DNA of 64,000 nucleotides, taken from contig NZ_CH672427.1 of assembly GCF_000153205.1 (NCBI RefSeq), positions 478,623 to 542,622 on the forward strand, written 5' to 3'. The position numbers and the translations under genes were made by a program. Every line of letters begins with the position of its first letter. Position 1 is the stretch's first letter. The notes under the pieces are model-generated. The model was given only the letters and a program-made list of their open reading frames with translations, had not been told where the DNA came from and made no database searches. This stretch comes from Nitrococcus mobilis Nb-231. GTDB taxonomy: Bacteria > Pseudomonadota > Gammaproteobacteria > Nitrococcales > Nitrococcaceae. Positions 43,699 to 52,810 of the stretch are shown piece after piece.

Positions 43699-45033
43699 AT
43701 GGGGGATTTAAGGCAGCCCTTTGCTGGCACCGCAAACGGCGATCGAATCTCGACTGCCTCGTCTCGGCTGACTCGCCGGCGGCGGTTGCGCGCCTGTCAT
43801 GGGTGTGATCTCGTCGTTGCACTGCCGCCGCTGCGCCCCAACGAGCGCGCCGACTGCCCCCGCTGCGGGCACCTATTGGCGCGGCGCAACCGGCTGCCTG
43901 TGCAGCGGGGGCTTGCGCTGGCCAGCGCGGCGTTTACTTGCCTGGTGCTCGCTGTGAGTTTCCCGTTCGTGGGCTTCCAGGTCCAGGGCGTGTCCAATCG
44001 CATCGAGCTTGTCGACGCCCCGGTGTCGCTGATCGATTTCGGTGAATACCTGGTCGCTATCAGCGTGTTATTGACGGTGGTGGTGCTACCGGCGCTCTAC
44101 CTGATCGGCCTTATCTGGTTGCACAGTAGCTTGCTGCGCAGCAAGCTACTGCCCCAAAGTCGAACGATTGCCCGCGCCATCCTGCACGTGATCCCTTGGA
44201 TGATGGCCGACGTGTTCGTCGTCGCGACCTTGGTCAGTTTGATCAAGATTGTCAGTTACGGCCAGATCGGCCTGGATCCGGCGTTCTGGTTTTTCTGTGC
44301 ATTCGCCGTGTTGCTCCTCAAGACCAACCAGTCTGTTGACGCCGATTGGCTGTGGTTCGCCCTGGCCGGGGAACCGCCGGCCCCGGCGGGAACCCGGACC
44401 GGCGAGACGGCGGCAGGGCAGGGGCTGACGGGCTGTGCCGTGTGTGGGTTGATCAATCGCCTGGATGACGCGGCGCCTACTGCATGTCGGCGCTGCGGCG
44501 AGCACCTGCACAGCCGCCATCCGCAGAGCCTGCAGCGCACGTATGCACTGCTCGCCACCGCCACAGTGCTCTATGTGCCGGCCAACGTTTATCCCATCAT
44601 GACCACCACGGTTTTGGGAGCCTCGGAGCCGTCGACCATCATCGGCGGGGTGCTGAGTTTTGCGTATCATGGCGACTTGCCGATCGCGCTGATCATATTC
44701 ACCGCCAGTGTGCTCGTGCCGGTCAGCAAAATACTCGCACTCGGCTGGCTCTGCGTGAACGCGCAGCGTCGAGTGCCGCGCGATCGCGGGACCTCGGCGC
44801 GCCTGTATCGGGCGGTTGAGTTCATCGGCCGCTGGTCCATGGTGGATGTGTTCGTCGTCGCCATACTTGTTGCGTTGCTCCGGGCCGGTGCTGTGCTATC
44901 GATCACGCCTGGCGTGGCGGCGCTTGCCTTCGCCAGCGTCGTGGTGGTCAGCATGTTTGCGGCCATGAGCTTCGATCCGCGACTGCTTTGGGACGCCCCT
45001 CGCAACGGCCAGGAGAAGGGAAAGGATGGCTGA
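43699..45033 (+). CDS. pqiA: PqiA inner-membrane protein
   Basis: A 444-residue protein made of two related halves. Each begins with a zinc ribbon: Cys33/36/53/56 (CHGCDL…DCPRCGHLL) and CAVCGLINRL…ACRRCGEHL. Each is followed by four transmembrane helices with segments such as HVIPWMMADVFVVATLVSLI and FIGRWSMVDVFVVAILVALL. PqiA is the inner-membrane partner of PqiB in lipid transport between membranes and envelope-stress tolerance. The next gene overlaps by 8 bp. Confidence 0.93.
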   Translation: MGDLRQPFAGTANGDRISTASSRLTRRRRLRACHGCDLVVALPPLRPNERADCPRCGHLLARRNRLPVQRGLALASAAFTCLVLAVSFPFVGFQVQGVSNRIELVDAPVSLIDFGEYLVAISVLLTVVVLPALYLIGLIWLHSSLLRSKLLPQSRTIARAILHVIPWMMADVFVVATLVSLIKIVSYGQIGLDPAFWFFCAFAVLLLKTNQSVDADWLWFALAGEPPAPAGTRTGETAAGQGLTGCAVCGLINRLDDAAPTACRRCGEHLHSRHPQSLQRTYALLATATVLYVPANVYPIMTTTVLGASEPSTIIGGVLSFAYHGDLPIALIIFTASVLVPVSKILALGWLCVNAQRRVPRDRGTSARLYRAVEFIGRWSMVDVFVVAILVALLRAGAVLSITPGVAALAFASVVVVSMFAAMSFDPRLLWDAPRNGQEKGKDG

Positions 45034-46669
45034 CGCCCCACCACACTACGCCAGACGCCGCGGGCAGGTCCGCATTTCCCCGATCTGGATCGTCCCGGCG
45101 GTTGCCATTCTGATCGGCTTGTGGATGGTCTATAACGGCTTCGTCAACCGCGGCCCCCTCATCACCCTCGAAATGCAAAATGCGGAAGGCATCGAGGCCG
45201 GCAAGACGCCGATCAAGACTCGCAATGTAGAGATCGGTCGCGTGGAGACAGTACACCTGTCCAAGGACTTCAGTCATACGATCATCGAGGCACGCCTAAA
45301 CGTCGGCTCGGAGCGCATGCTCAATACCGAAACCCAGTTCTGGGTGGTCAAGCCGCGCATCGGCCGGGAAGGCATCAGCGGCCTCGGTACCGTGCTCTCC
45401 GGCGCTTACATAAAACTGCAGCCAGGCCATGCGGAGACCCCGCAGCGTGATTTCAAAGTGCTCGAGCAGCCACCGGTGGCACCGCCGGACGCCAAAGGTC
45501 TGCGGCTGAAATTGATCAGCGGACTGGGCAACTCGCTCTCCACCGGCGATCCGATCTTCTACGAGGGGCTGACCGTCGGCCGTGTGGAGTCCACGCAGTT
45601 TGACTCCGAGGCCCGCCGAATCACCCATCAAGTCTTCATTCAGGCCCCGTACGACAGTCTCGTGACCAGCACTACGCGTTTCTGGACCGCTTCGGGCATT
45701 AACGTCGACGTCGGCGCGGGCGGGGTGAAAGTGAACTTCGAGTCGTTGGAATCGTTGATCGGCGGCGGCATCACCTTTGGCGTGCCGGAAGATGTGCCGC
45801 AGGGGCAACCGGTGAAATCCGGCGCGACCTATGAGCTCTATCCCGATCGAGCGAGCGCGCGTGAGGGCTCGTTCGACCGCTTCATCGAATATGTGCTCCT
45901 CGTAGAGGATACGGTACGTGGACTCGAGGCCGGCGCGCCGGTGGAATACCGCGGTGTCCGTGTCGGGACCGTCGTCAGCGTGCTCTGGGACTTACGTGCC
46001 GGCCGGGCCAATGTGGTGCAACTGACGATACCGGTGCTGATACGCATTGAGCTGCAGCGAGTCGAACGCGGTGCCAGCGATATGACATTGGCGCAGTGGC
46101 GATCCCGTGTGGAGCGGCTGATGAAGCGCGGGCTGCGGGCCTCGCTCAAAACGAGCAACCTGCTGACCGGCTCGCTGTTCGTCGATATCAACTTCTACCC
46201 GAATGCGCCCGCCTACAAACCGCAGACTTTCCACGACCGGCAAGTGTTTCCGACAGTCTCAACCGGTGTTGCCCAAATCGAGCAGAAGATCACGAGCCTG
46301 TTGGACAAGTTGAATGCGCTGAACATCGAGCAAATCCTGGATAAGCTTAATCGCAACTTGGAGGTCTCCCGTGCCGCGCTCGCCCAACTGGCGAAGACCA
46401 CGCAAACCGTAAATGGCTTGCTTGATGATCAGGCGACGCAGGCGATGCCGAACAACCTCAACGAGACACTGGTGGAACTTCGCAAGACCATGCAGGGTTT
46501 CTCCGGTGATTCGGAAGCCTATCAGCGACTGACGACGACGCTGGAGCGGCTCGACGCGCTGATGCAAGAGCTCCAGCCGATGGCTCGCACGCTACGTAAG
46601 CAGCCCAACGCGCTGATCTTCGATAAGCGGGAGAGACCGGATCCGCAACCGAGGGCCTTTCACCGATGA
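45026..46669 (+). CDS. pqiB: PqiB, MCE-domain protein
   Basis: A 547-residue protein with one N-terminal transmembrane helix (ISPIWIVPAVAILIGLWMVY) and three MCE domains (starting near GPLITLEMQNAEGIEAGKTP, then KGLRLKLISGLGNSLSTGDP, and LLVEDTVRGLEAGAPVEYRG). A C-terminal coiled-coil (about 415-500) follows. PqiB hexamers form a periplasm-spanning tube for lipids. It is linked to pqiA and pqiC by overlaps (the pqiC start ATGA overlaps its stop). Confidence 0.95.
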   Translation: MADAPPHYARRRGQVRISPIWIVPAVAILIGLWMVYNGFVNRGPLITLEMQNAEGIEAGKTPIKTRNVEIGRVETVHLSKDFSHTIIEARLNVGSERMLNTETQFWVVKPRIGREGISGLGTVLSGAYIKLQPGHAETPQRDFKVLEQPPVAPPDAKGLRLKLISGLGNSLSTGDPIFYEGLTVGRVESTQFDSEARRITHQVFIQAPYDSLVTSTTRFWTASGINVDVGAGGVKVNFESLESLIGGGITFGVPEDVPQGQPVKSGATYELYPDRASAREGSFDRFIEYVLLVEDTVRGLEAGAPVEYRGVRVGTVVSVLWDLRAGRANVVQLTIPVLIRIELQRVERGASDMTLAQWRSRVERLMKRGLRASLKTSNLLTGSLFVDINFYPNAPAYKPQTFHDRQVFPTVSTGVAQIEQKITSLLDKLNALNIEQILDKLNRNLEVSRAALAQLAKTTQTVNGLLDDQATQAMPNNLNETLVELRKTMQGFSGDSEAYQRLTTTLERLDALMQELQPMARTLRKQPNALIFDKRERPDPQPRAFHR

Positions 46670-47292
46670 CCGCTCAGAGGTTCACAATCCTCGCCCTCGC
46701 CATTGTGTTGGCCGCATTGATCCTTTTGAGCGGTTGCGCGGGGGCACCGACTGTGCCCGAACACCGCTATCTGCTCGGGCTCACCAGTCGGCCGGCCGCG
46801 CCGGCCGCGAGCAGTGAGCACCGGCTTTGGATCGCGTCGCTGCAGCTTGCACCGTTTCTCCGGAGCGACGGCATCGTGATGCAGACCAACGACGTGGCCA
46901 TTCACCAGGGGCGCGACCATCTTTGGGCCGAGAATCTCGCCACTCAGCTGCGGCGCAGCCTGCGCGAGGAGTTGGCGCGCAAGTTGCCGCGCGTTCAGGT
47001 GCTCGACGACAGCGAATCGGCGACTACGGGCGAGCCGCTGCCTCGGCTCGAAGTCGAGGTGGACGGCTTTCACGGTCGCTACGATGGGGTGGCGATCGTC
47101 GTGGGGCAGTGGCGGCTGCGCGATGGTACGGGCCGCTTGCTGGCCGCGCGACAATTCTCGGTCGAGCGACCATTACCCGCGGATGGCTATCAAGCCCTGG
47201 TCGAGAGCCTAGCGGCGGCCTGGCGAGGCGTGGCGGACCAGATCGCACCGGTCGTCGGCGGCGAATTGATAGCGGCTGGCCATAGTCAATAG
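46666..47292 (+). CDS. pqiC: PqiC outer-membrane lipoprotein
   Basis: A 208-residue lipoprotein with lipobox LLSGC (Cys at ~24). Its body, EHRYLLGLTSRPAAP, RLWIASLQLAPFLRSDGIVM and NLATQLRRSLREELARKLP, resembles the PqiC/ABC-transport auxiliary lipoprotein family (DUF330). It would anchor the PqiB tube to the outer membrane. Confidence 0.9.
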   Translation: MTAQRFTILALAIVLAALILLSGCAGAPTVPEHRYLLGLTSRPAAPAASSEHRLWIASLQLAPFLRSDGIVMQTNDVAIHQGRDHLWAENLATQLRRSLREELARKLPRVQVLDDSESATTGEPLPRLEVEVDGFHGRYDGVAIVVGQWRLRDGTGRLLAARQFSVERPLPADGYQALVESLAAAWRGVADQIAPVVGGELIAAGHSQ

Positions 47293-47363
47293 CCATTAGA
47301 ATTTGCGGGCGACCGCGGTTAGTATGGCCGGGGGTTACGAGACCAAAGAGGACGAGGCAGGCC

Positions 47364-48638
47364 GTGAAACTCGAAACCATTGCCATCCATGGCGGCTACC
47401 AGCCCGAGCCCACCACCAAGGCCGTGGCCGTGCCCATCTACCAGACCACTTCCTACGCCTTCGACAGCACTCAGCACGGCGCCGACCTCTTCGATCTCAA
47501 AGTGCCGGGCAATATCTATACCCGCATCATGAACCCGACCAATGCCGTGCTCGAAGAGCGGGTGGCGAAGATGGAAGGCGGGGTCGCCGCACTGGCGGTC
47601 GCCTCGGGTATGGCGGCCATCGAATACGCCATCGAGACCATCGCTGAGGTGGGCGACAACCTCGTCACCACCACCAAACTCTACGGTGGTACCTATAATT
47701 TCTTCGCGCACAGCTTGCCGCGGCGCGGCCTCGAAGCGCGTTTCGTCGCTCAGGACGATTTCGAGGGCATCGCGGCGCGCATCGACGAGCGGACCAAAGC
47801 GGTGTTCTGCGAAACCGTGGGCAACCCCGCCGGCAATATCGTCGACATCGAGCGTGTTGCCGAGATTGCGCACGCCCACGGCGTGCCGCTGATCGCCGAT
47901 AACACCGTCCCCTCGCCGTATCTATGGCGGCCCATCGAGCACGGCGCGGATATCGTGGTCCACGCTTTGACCAAATACATGGGCGGGCATGGCAACAGCA
48001 TCGCCGGGGTGATCGTCGACTCCGGTAAGTTTCCCTGGGCGCAGCACAAGGAGCGCTTTCGGATGCTCAACGAGCCGGATCCGTCCTATCACGGCGTGGT
48101 GTATACGGAGGCGTTGGGCGAGGCAGCCTTCATCGGCCGGGCGCGCGTGGCACCACTGCGCAACACCGGCGCCGCGCTGAGCCCCTTCAACGCCTTTCTG
48201 GTGCTGCAGGGTATCGAGACGCTGCCGCTGCGCATGGAGCGCCACTGCGAGAATACGCAGAAGGTCGCCGAGCACCTTCAGGGTCACCCGCAGGTGAGCT
48301 GGGTGAACTATGCCGGTCTGCCGGACAGCCCCGATCATGCGCTCGCCGAGAAATACATGGGCGGTAAAGCCTCGGGCATCCTCAGTTTCGGCATCAAGGG
48401 CGGTGCCGAGGCGGGCGCCAAGTTCATCGACGCGCTCGGGCTCATCGTGCGGCTGGTGAACATCGGCGATGCCAAATCGCTCGCCTGCCACCCGGCCACC
48501 ACCACGCACCGCCAGCTCAACGACGAAGAGCTCGCAAAGGCGGGGGTATCCCGGGACCTGGTGCGGCTCTCGATCGGCCTCGAGCACATCGACGACATCC
48601 TCGCCGACATCGATCAGGCGCTTGTCGCGGCGAAGTGA
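47364..48638 (+). CDS. metY: O-acetylhomoserine sulfhydrylase
   Basis: A 424-residue PLP enzyme of the Cys/Met-metabolism family. It has PIYQTTSYAFDSTQHGADLF, IYTRIMNPTNAVLEERVAKM and ASGMAAIEYAI, with the PLP lysine at 204 in VVHALTKYMGGHGNS. The ADLF insertion and 424-residue length fit O-acetylhomoserine (thiol)-lyase, which makes homocysteine from O-acetylhomoserine and sulfide, rather than cystathionine gamma-synthase. The GTG start follows GAGGCAGG. Probably monocistronic. Confidence 0.92.
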   Translation: MKLETIAIHGGYQPEPTTKAVAVPIYQTTSYAFDSTQHGADLFDLKVPGNIYTRIMNPTNAVLEERVAKMEGGVAALAVASGMAAIEYAIETIAEVGDNLVTTTKLYGGTYNFFAHSLPRRGLEARFVAQDDFEGIAARIDERTKAVFCETVGNPAGNIVDIERVAEIAHAHGVPLIADNTVPSPYLWRPIEHGADIVVHALTKYMGGHGNSIAGVIVDSGKFPWAQHKERFRMLNEPDPSYHGVVYTEALGEAAFIGRARVAPLRNTGAALSPFNAFLVLQGIETLPLRMERHCENTQKVAEHLQGHPQVSWVNYAGLPDSPDHALAEKYMGGKASGILSFGIKGGAEAGAKFIDALGLIVRLVNIGDAKSLACHPATTTHRQLNDEELAKAGVSRDLVRLSIGLEHIDDILADIDQALVAAK

Positions 48639-48686
48639 GCGTGACCTGCCTCAGCCCTTGATCCGCCCCGCCGGAGACCTTGCCGA

Positions 48687-50057
48687 GTGACTGCCTTTGA
48701 AGCCGAAGCAGAGCGAACCGCAGAGATAAATGGCCAGGAAGTCGACGACTCCGCCATGCATCGGGCCATTGCCGGGGCGGCTATCGGCAACGCACTGGAG
48801 TGGTTCGATTTCGGAGTCTATGGCTATTTCGCCGTCACACTAGGGCAGGTTTTTTTCCCGAGCCACGATCCGACGACCTCCTTGCTCTCGACGTTCGCTG
48901 TCTTCGCGGTCGCTTTTTTGGCCCGGCCGCTCGGTAGTCTATTTTTCGGGCCACTGGGCGACAAGATCGGTCGCAGCGGAGTGCTGGTCACGACGATTCT
49001 CATGATGTCGGCCGCCACCTTTGCGGTAGGTCTATTGCCAAGCTACGAGGCCATCGGCATCTGGTCGCCCATCGGTTTGATTCTGCTCAGGCTGGTGCAA
49101 GGCTTTTCCACCGGCGGTGAGTACGGTAGCGCCGCAACCTTCATTGCCGAGTACGCCCCGGATAAGCAGCGTGGAATCCTCACAAGCTGGCTGGAGTTCG
49201 GTACTCTGGGGGGGTATGCATTGGCGGCGATTTTAGCTGCCGTGCTCGCCGGATCGCTATCGAGCGAGGCCATGCTGGAATGGGGTTGGCGCGTTCCGTT
49301 CCTTATGGCCGCACCGATGGGCCTTTTCGGTTTGTATCTGCGCCTCAAGCTCGAGGACAGTCCGGCCTTCAAGCAAGCCCAGGAGGCGGGGGAGGTGGCG
49401 CAGGCGCCGTTGCGCGAGATGATAACGGAGCATTGGCGCTCGCTGCTGCTGTGCATCGGCGTCGTAGTCGTTTGGAACGTGGCTTACTATACCGTGCTCA
49501 AGTATATGCCGAGCTATCTCACCACGCGCTTGAACACCAGCGAGTTGCAATCCTTGCTGCTCTCGCTCGGGGTGCTGTTGGGTATGATGGCATTGCTGAC
49601 GTTCATCGGCCGGCTCTCCGATCGCATCGGGCGTAGGCCGGTGTTGATGGTGGCGTGCCTCGGGTTATTGTTTTTCTCGTACCCGGCTTTCGCCCTGATG
49701 CAGGGCGGTACCGGCATGGAGTTCGTCGGTCTGGCCATCATTGGCTTCTTCGTGGTGTTGCTTTCGGGGACTTTGCCGGCGACTCTGCCGGCGATATTCT
49801 TCACCCGGGTGCGCAATGGCGGGTTCACGATCTCTTATAATCTGTCCACTTCGCTTTTCGGCGGCACCGCGCCATTCATGATCACCTACCTCATCTCACT
49901 CTCGGACAGCAATTACATACCGGCTTATTATCTGATGGGGGCGGCAGCGATCGCGATCATACCCATTTTGCTTATTCGGGAGACGGCCGGTTTGCCGCTG
50001 GCGGGTGCCAAGGCACTGCACGGCTCGCGTCGGCCGACGCTTTACGAGTCCGACTGA
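48687..50057 (+). CDS. MHS-family MFS transporter (ProP-like)
   Basis: A 456-residue 12-helix transporter with AIAGAAIGNALEWFDFGVYG, then ARPLGSLFFGPLGDKIGR (MFS motif A) and GFSTGGEYGSAATFIAEYAP, typical of the metabolite:H+ symporter group that includes the proline/betaine transporter ProP. The long C-terminal coiled coil of true osmosensing ProP is missing, so the substrate could be another compatible solute or an organic acid. Its 3' end overlaps the opposing nat gene by 16 bp. Confidence 0.88.
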   Translation: MTAFEAEAERTAEINGQEVDDSAMHRAIAGAAIGNALEWFDFGVYGYFAVTLGQVFFPSHDPTTSLLSTFAVFAVAFLARPLGSLFFGPLGDKIGRSGVLVTTILMMSAATFAVGLLPSYEAIGIWSPIGLILLRLVQGFSTGGEYGSAATFIAEYAPDKQRGILTSWLEFGTLGGYALAAILAAVLAGSLSSEAMLEWGWRVPFLMAAPMGLFGLYLRLKLEDSPAFKQAQEAGEVAQAPLREMITEHWRSLLLCIGVVVVWNVAYYTVLKYMPSYLTTRLNTSELQSLLLSLGVLLGMMALLTFIGRLSDRIGRRPVLMVACLGLLFFSYPAFALMQGGTGMEFVGLAIIGFFVVLLSGTLPATLPAIFFTRVRNGGFTISYNLSTSLFGGTAPFMITYLISLSDSNYIPAYYLMGAAAIAIIPILLIRETAGLPLAGAKALHGSRRPTLYESD

Positions 50058-50884
50058 CCAGCCGTGACGGCTCGCTCGATGAGCGGCCGCCACCCCGGTT
50101 CCACAGGCAGGCCGAAGGTCTCGGCCAGAACGTGCTCGAGCGCATCGGCGTTTAATGCGCGCCGCTCCATACCGCCGTTGGGAGACCGAACCGTCAGGCG
50201 GTTGTGCAGGAGCGTGTAGCGGGCCTGCGGCGTGGTCCGCGCCACCATCAAATTGCGCCGAAACGGCGAGCTCGGATGCGTGGCGGTGAACCAGTTGGCA
50301 AGCTCGTAGTCCACATCGAGCTGCGCCTCGCGCGAGAGCTCATAGACCGAGCGCCACTCGCCGTCGAGCCTAGCCTGCAAAAGCCATCCCTTATCGAGCG
50401 GTACCAGGCGGAACGTCTCGTGGCGAGTCGGCTGCGGCGCGGTGCACTCCAAGCGCAGCGGCGCGGTGAGCACCAAATTGCCGAACCCGACATCGCCGAG
50501 CCAAGACACGCCATCGAGGGTAACCCGCAACGCCATGTGCGTACGCGGCCGCGGCGGCGCCTCGGGGGGAGCCATCCAACGCACGCGGGCAACCAGCCCT
50601 TCGACCTCGAAACCGAGCGCCGTGAGCACGCGTTTGAAAAGGCTGTTGTGCTCGTAGCAATAGCCCCCGCGAGCGCTTACGATCAGCTTGGCGTCGACCG
50701 CGGCGGGGGAGAGGTCGACACCGCGATTGAGCAGGACATCGATCGCTTCGAAGACGATCGCGGCCGGATGCAGTTCGTGCAGCGTGCGCAGCGTCTCTAG
50801 TGTCGGCGTGCGCGGCCCCTGGTAGCCGATCCGGCTGCAATAGGAATCAAGGTCGATTTGCGGCATCAAAGTAGAGAAGTGCAT
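50042..50884 (-). CDS. nat: Arylamine N-acetyltransferase
   Basis: A 280-residue enzyme with the NAT catalytic triad Cys76 (RGGYCYEHN), His116 (RPRTHMALRV) and Asp131 (WLGDVGFGN). It begins DLDSYCSRIGYQGPRTPTLE, the family's helical N-domain. It transfers acetyl from acetyl-CoA to aromatic amines or hydrazines. It stands alone between a ProP-like gene and the dedA pair. Confidence 0.94.
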   Translation of the reverse strand: MHFSTLMPQIDLDSYCSRIGYQGPRTPTLETLRTLHELHPAAIVFEAIDVLLNRGVDLSPAAVDAKLIVSARGGYCYEHNSLFKRVLTALGFEVEGLVARVRWMAPPEAPPRPRTHMALRVTLDGVSWLGDVGFGNLVLTAPLRLECTAPQPTRHETFRLVPLDKGWLLQARLDGEWRSVYELSREAQLDVDYELANWFTATHPSSPFRRNLMVARTTPQARYTLLHNRLTVRSPNGGMERRALNADALEHVLAETFGLPVEPGWRPLIERAVTAGQSDS

Positions 50885-50952
50885 TTAAAGCGCATGAACT
50901 ATGGCCGAAGGCCGCCACGAGGCCGACGGCTTGCCACGGAGGCATAAAGGCC

Positions 50953-51564
50953 ATGCTTGATTGGATCGCTAACATTATCGCCGATATGGGATATCTCGGC
51001 ATCACGCTATTGATGTTTCTGGAAAATATCTTCCCACCGATTCCCTCGGAGATCGTGATGCCGCTCGCCGGGTTCGTTGCGGCGCGCGGTGATCTGAATC
51101 TTGCGGGTGTAACCATCGCCGGAATGCTCGGCTCGGTGCTCGGGGCGCTTCCTTGGTATTTCGCTGGTCGGCTGCTCGGCGAGGAACGGCTCAAGGCCTG
51201 GGCGGATCGGCACGGCCGCTGGCTCACTGTTACCCCGAGCGAGCTTGATAAGGCGCTGGATGGATTCCTCCGCCACGGCGGTAAAATGGTGCTTTTCGGC
51301 CGTTTGGTGCCCACCATTCGAACTTTAATCTCGGTTCCAGCCGGCTTCGCATGCATGCGTTTGCCCCGGTTTTTGATCTATTCGATCGTCGGCACAGTAC
51401 TCTGGTCTGGGCTGCTGGCTTGGGCCGGTTACCTTCTGCAAAGCGAATACCACACAGTTGCGGATTACCTTGGCCCTGTCTCCGTAGCCATCCTGGTGGG
51501 TATCGTGTTGGCCTATATCTATCGTGTCGTCACTTACCCGCGGCAGGTCGGGTCTCGGCGATAA
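50953..51564 (+). CDS. DedA-family membrane protein, copy 1
   Basis: A 203-residue protein with the DedA pattern: FLENIFPPIPSEIVMPLAGF (with its membrane Glu), ALPWYFAGRLLGEERLKAWA, and VLFGRLVPTIRTLISVPAGF with the conserved Arg pair. DedA proteins are involved in lipid-carrier flipping (undecaprenyl phosphate) and proton-motive-force upkeep. AAAGG site before the ATG. Paralog of the next gene. Confidence 0.92.
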   Translation: MLDWIANIIADMGYLGITLLMFLENIFPPIPSEIVMPLAGFVAARGDLNLAGVTIAGMLGSVLGALPWYFAGRLLGEERLKAWADRHGRWLTVTPSELDKALDGFLRHGGKMVLFGRLVPTIRTLISVPAGFACMRLPRFLIYSIVGTVLWSGLLAWAGYLLQSEYHTVADYLGPVSVAILVGIVLAYIYRVVTYPRQVGSRR

Positions 51565-51669
51565 TGCTAAATTAGAATAATTAAATAGGTCGCTCGAGAT
51601 TGCCGGCTATGGCACATCAAACAGTTCAATCGCCGGCCATCGAGGGCGCGAACGACTTGCTAAGGGCTC

Positions 51670-52290
51670 ATGCGGACCATGCTTAGCTGGATCGCCGACA
51701 TGATCTCCAACATGGGCTATCCCGGCATCATGCTGCTGATGTTCCTGGCGAGCCTTTTCCCGCCGATTCCCTCGGAGGTCGTGATGCCGCTGGCCGGGTT
51801 TGCCGCCGCGCGCGGTGAACTGAGCCTGGCCGGCGTCACCGTCGCCGGAACGGTCGGCTCGGTGCTCGGGGTGCTGCCCTGGTATTTCGCCGGCCGCCAG
51901 TTCGGTGAGGAGCGGCTCAAAGTCTGGGCGGATCGGCACGGACGGTGGCTCACCGTTACCCCCGGCGGGATCGACAAAGCCCTGCGCTGGTTCGATCGTC
52001 AGGACGGCAAGGCGGTGTTATTCGGGCGCCTGATCCCCACCAGTCGAGTATTGGTTTCGGTGCCGGCCGGCTTTGCATGCATGCGCATGCCCCGGTTCCT
52101 GCTCTATTCGAGCATCGGCACGCTGCTCTGCTCCGGTCTGCTGGCCGGAGCCGGCTACCTGCTGCAGAACCATTACCACCTGGTCGCGGATTACGTCGGC
52201 CCTCTATCCATCGCTATCTTGGTAAGTATCGTGTTGGTCTACATCTATCGCGTCGCCACTTACCCGCGCCAGGTTAGGTCTCGGCGATAA
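51670..52290 (+). CDS. DedA-family membrane protein, copy 2 (lost Glu)
   Basis: A 206-residue protein about three-quarters identical to its neighbour, with the same ends (YIYRVATYPRQVRSRR). In the first motif FLENIFPPIPSE has become FLASLFPPIPSE, so the membrane-embedded Glu and Asn that are conserved in copy 1 are gone. The Arg motif (VLFGRLIPTSRVLVSVPAGF) is kept. The start could also be ATG 51679, matching copy 1. It arose by tandem duplication. Confidence 0.9.
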   Translation: MRTMLSWIADMISNMGYPGIMLLMFLASLFPPIPSEVVMPLAGFAAARGELSLAGVTVAGTVGSVLGVLPWYFAGRQFGEERLKVWADRHGRWLTVTPGGIDKALRWFDRQDGKAVLFGRLIPTSRVLVSVPAGFACMRMPRFLLYSSIGTLLCSGLLAGAGYLLQNHYHLVADYVGPLSIAILVSIVLVYIYRVATYPRQVRSRR

Positions 52291-52810
52291 GGACGCCGCA
52301 AAGCTACTCTCCGCACTAAAACCGTCGGCTAGGCGATTTAAGGGACACACGCCCCCAGGACTGCGCTTCATATATGAGCAAGTGCTTCGACTACCGGCCG
52401 CATGCAGCAAACCAGCTAAAGGCAGATGGGTGATGCCAGCCGGATTGTCCAGTTCGACCGCCATTTTCGGTTGCGGGCACGATGCCTCACGCCGTACGGG
52501 TGTGGACGGGCGCGGCACCGCTGCCGGTAGAAATGACCTGGACCAACCGCTATCAGCTACCGCCGCAACGCCACCCGCATCCGATTTACCTCTCCGTACG
52601 GCCGGATCCCGAGGATTCGGAGGCTTTCGGCGGCTGCCCGATTTGCCGCGAAGCCGCGCAAGCCTGAACCGGCCTTGCACCTACGCGGTGCGCTCGGCCT
52701 GGCGGCTTACCCATTCCGACGGATCGTCCATCCGCTGGCGAGAATCGATCGGCTGCGGTGTGTAGGTCAAGTCAAACGTCTCCGAGTGCATCGGGATTTT
52801 TGCGATGCGT
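52291..52810. other. Intergenic stretch with one possible small gene
   Basis: Apart from the small frame at 52482-52667 I see no gene. A 36-codon frame at 52791-52681 (minus, MHSETFDLTYTPQPIDSRQR…) follows the HDOD-GGDEF gene by 19 bp and might be a small co-transcribed protein, but nothing besides position supports it. Confidence 0.4.
52482..52667 (+). CDS. Possible small protein with a CxxC motif
   Basis: A 61-residue frame, MPHAVRVWTGAAPLPVEMTW, ending EAFGGCPICREAAQA. A single CPIC pair could bind metal with a partner. The ribosome site is weak and no family is recognised. Confidence 0.3.
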   Translation: MPHAVRVWTGAAPLPVEMTWTNRYQLPPQRHPHPIYLSVRPDPEDSEAFGGCPICREAAQA

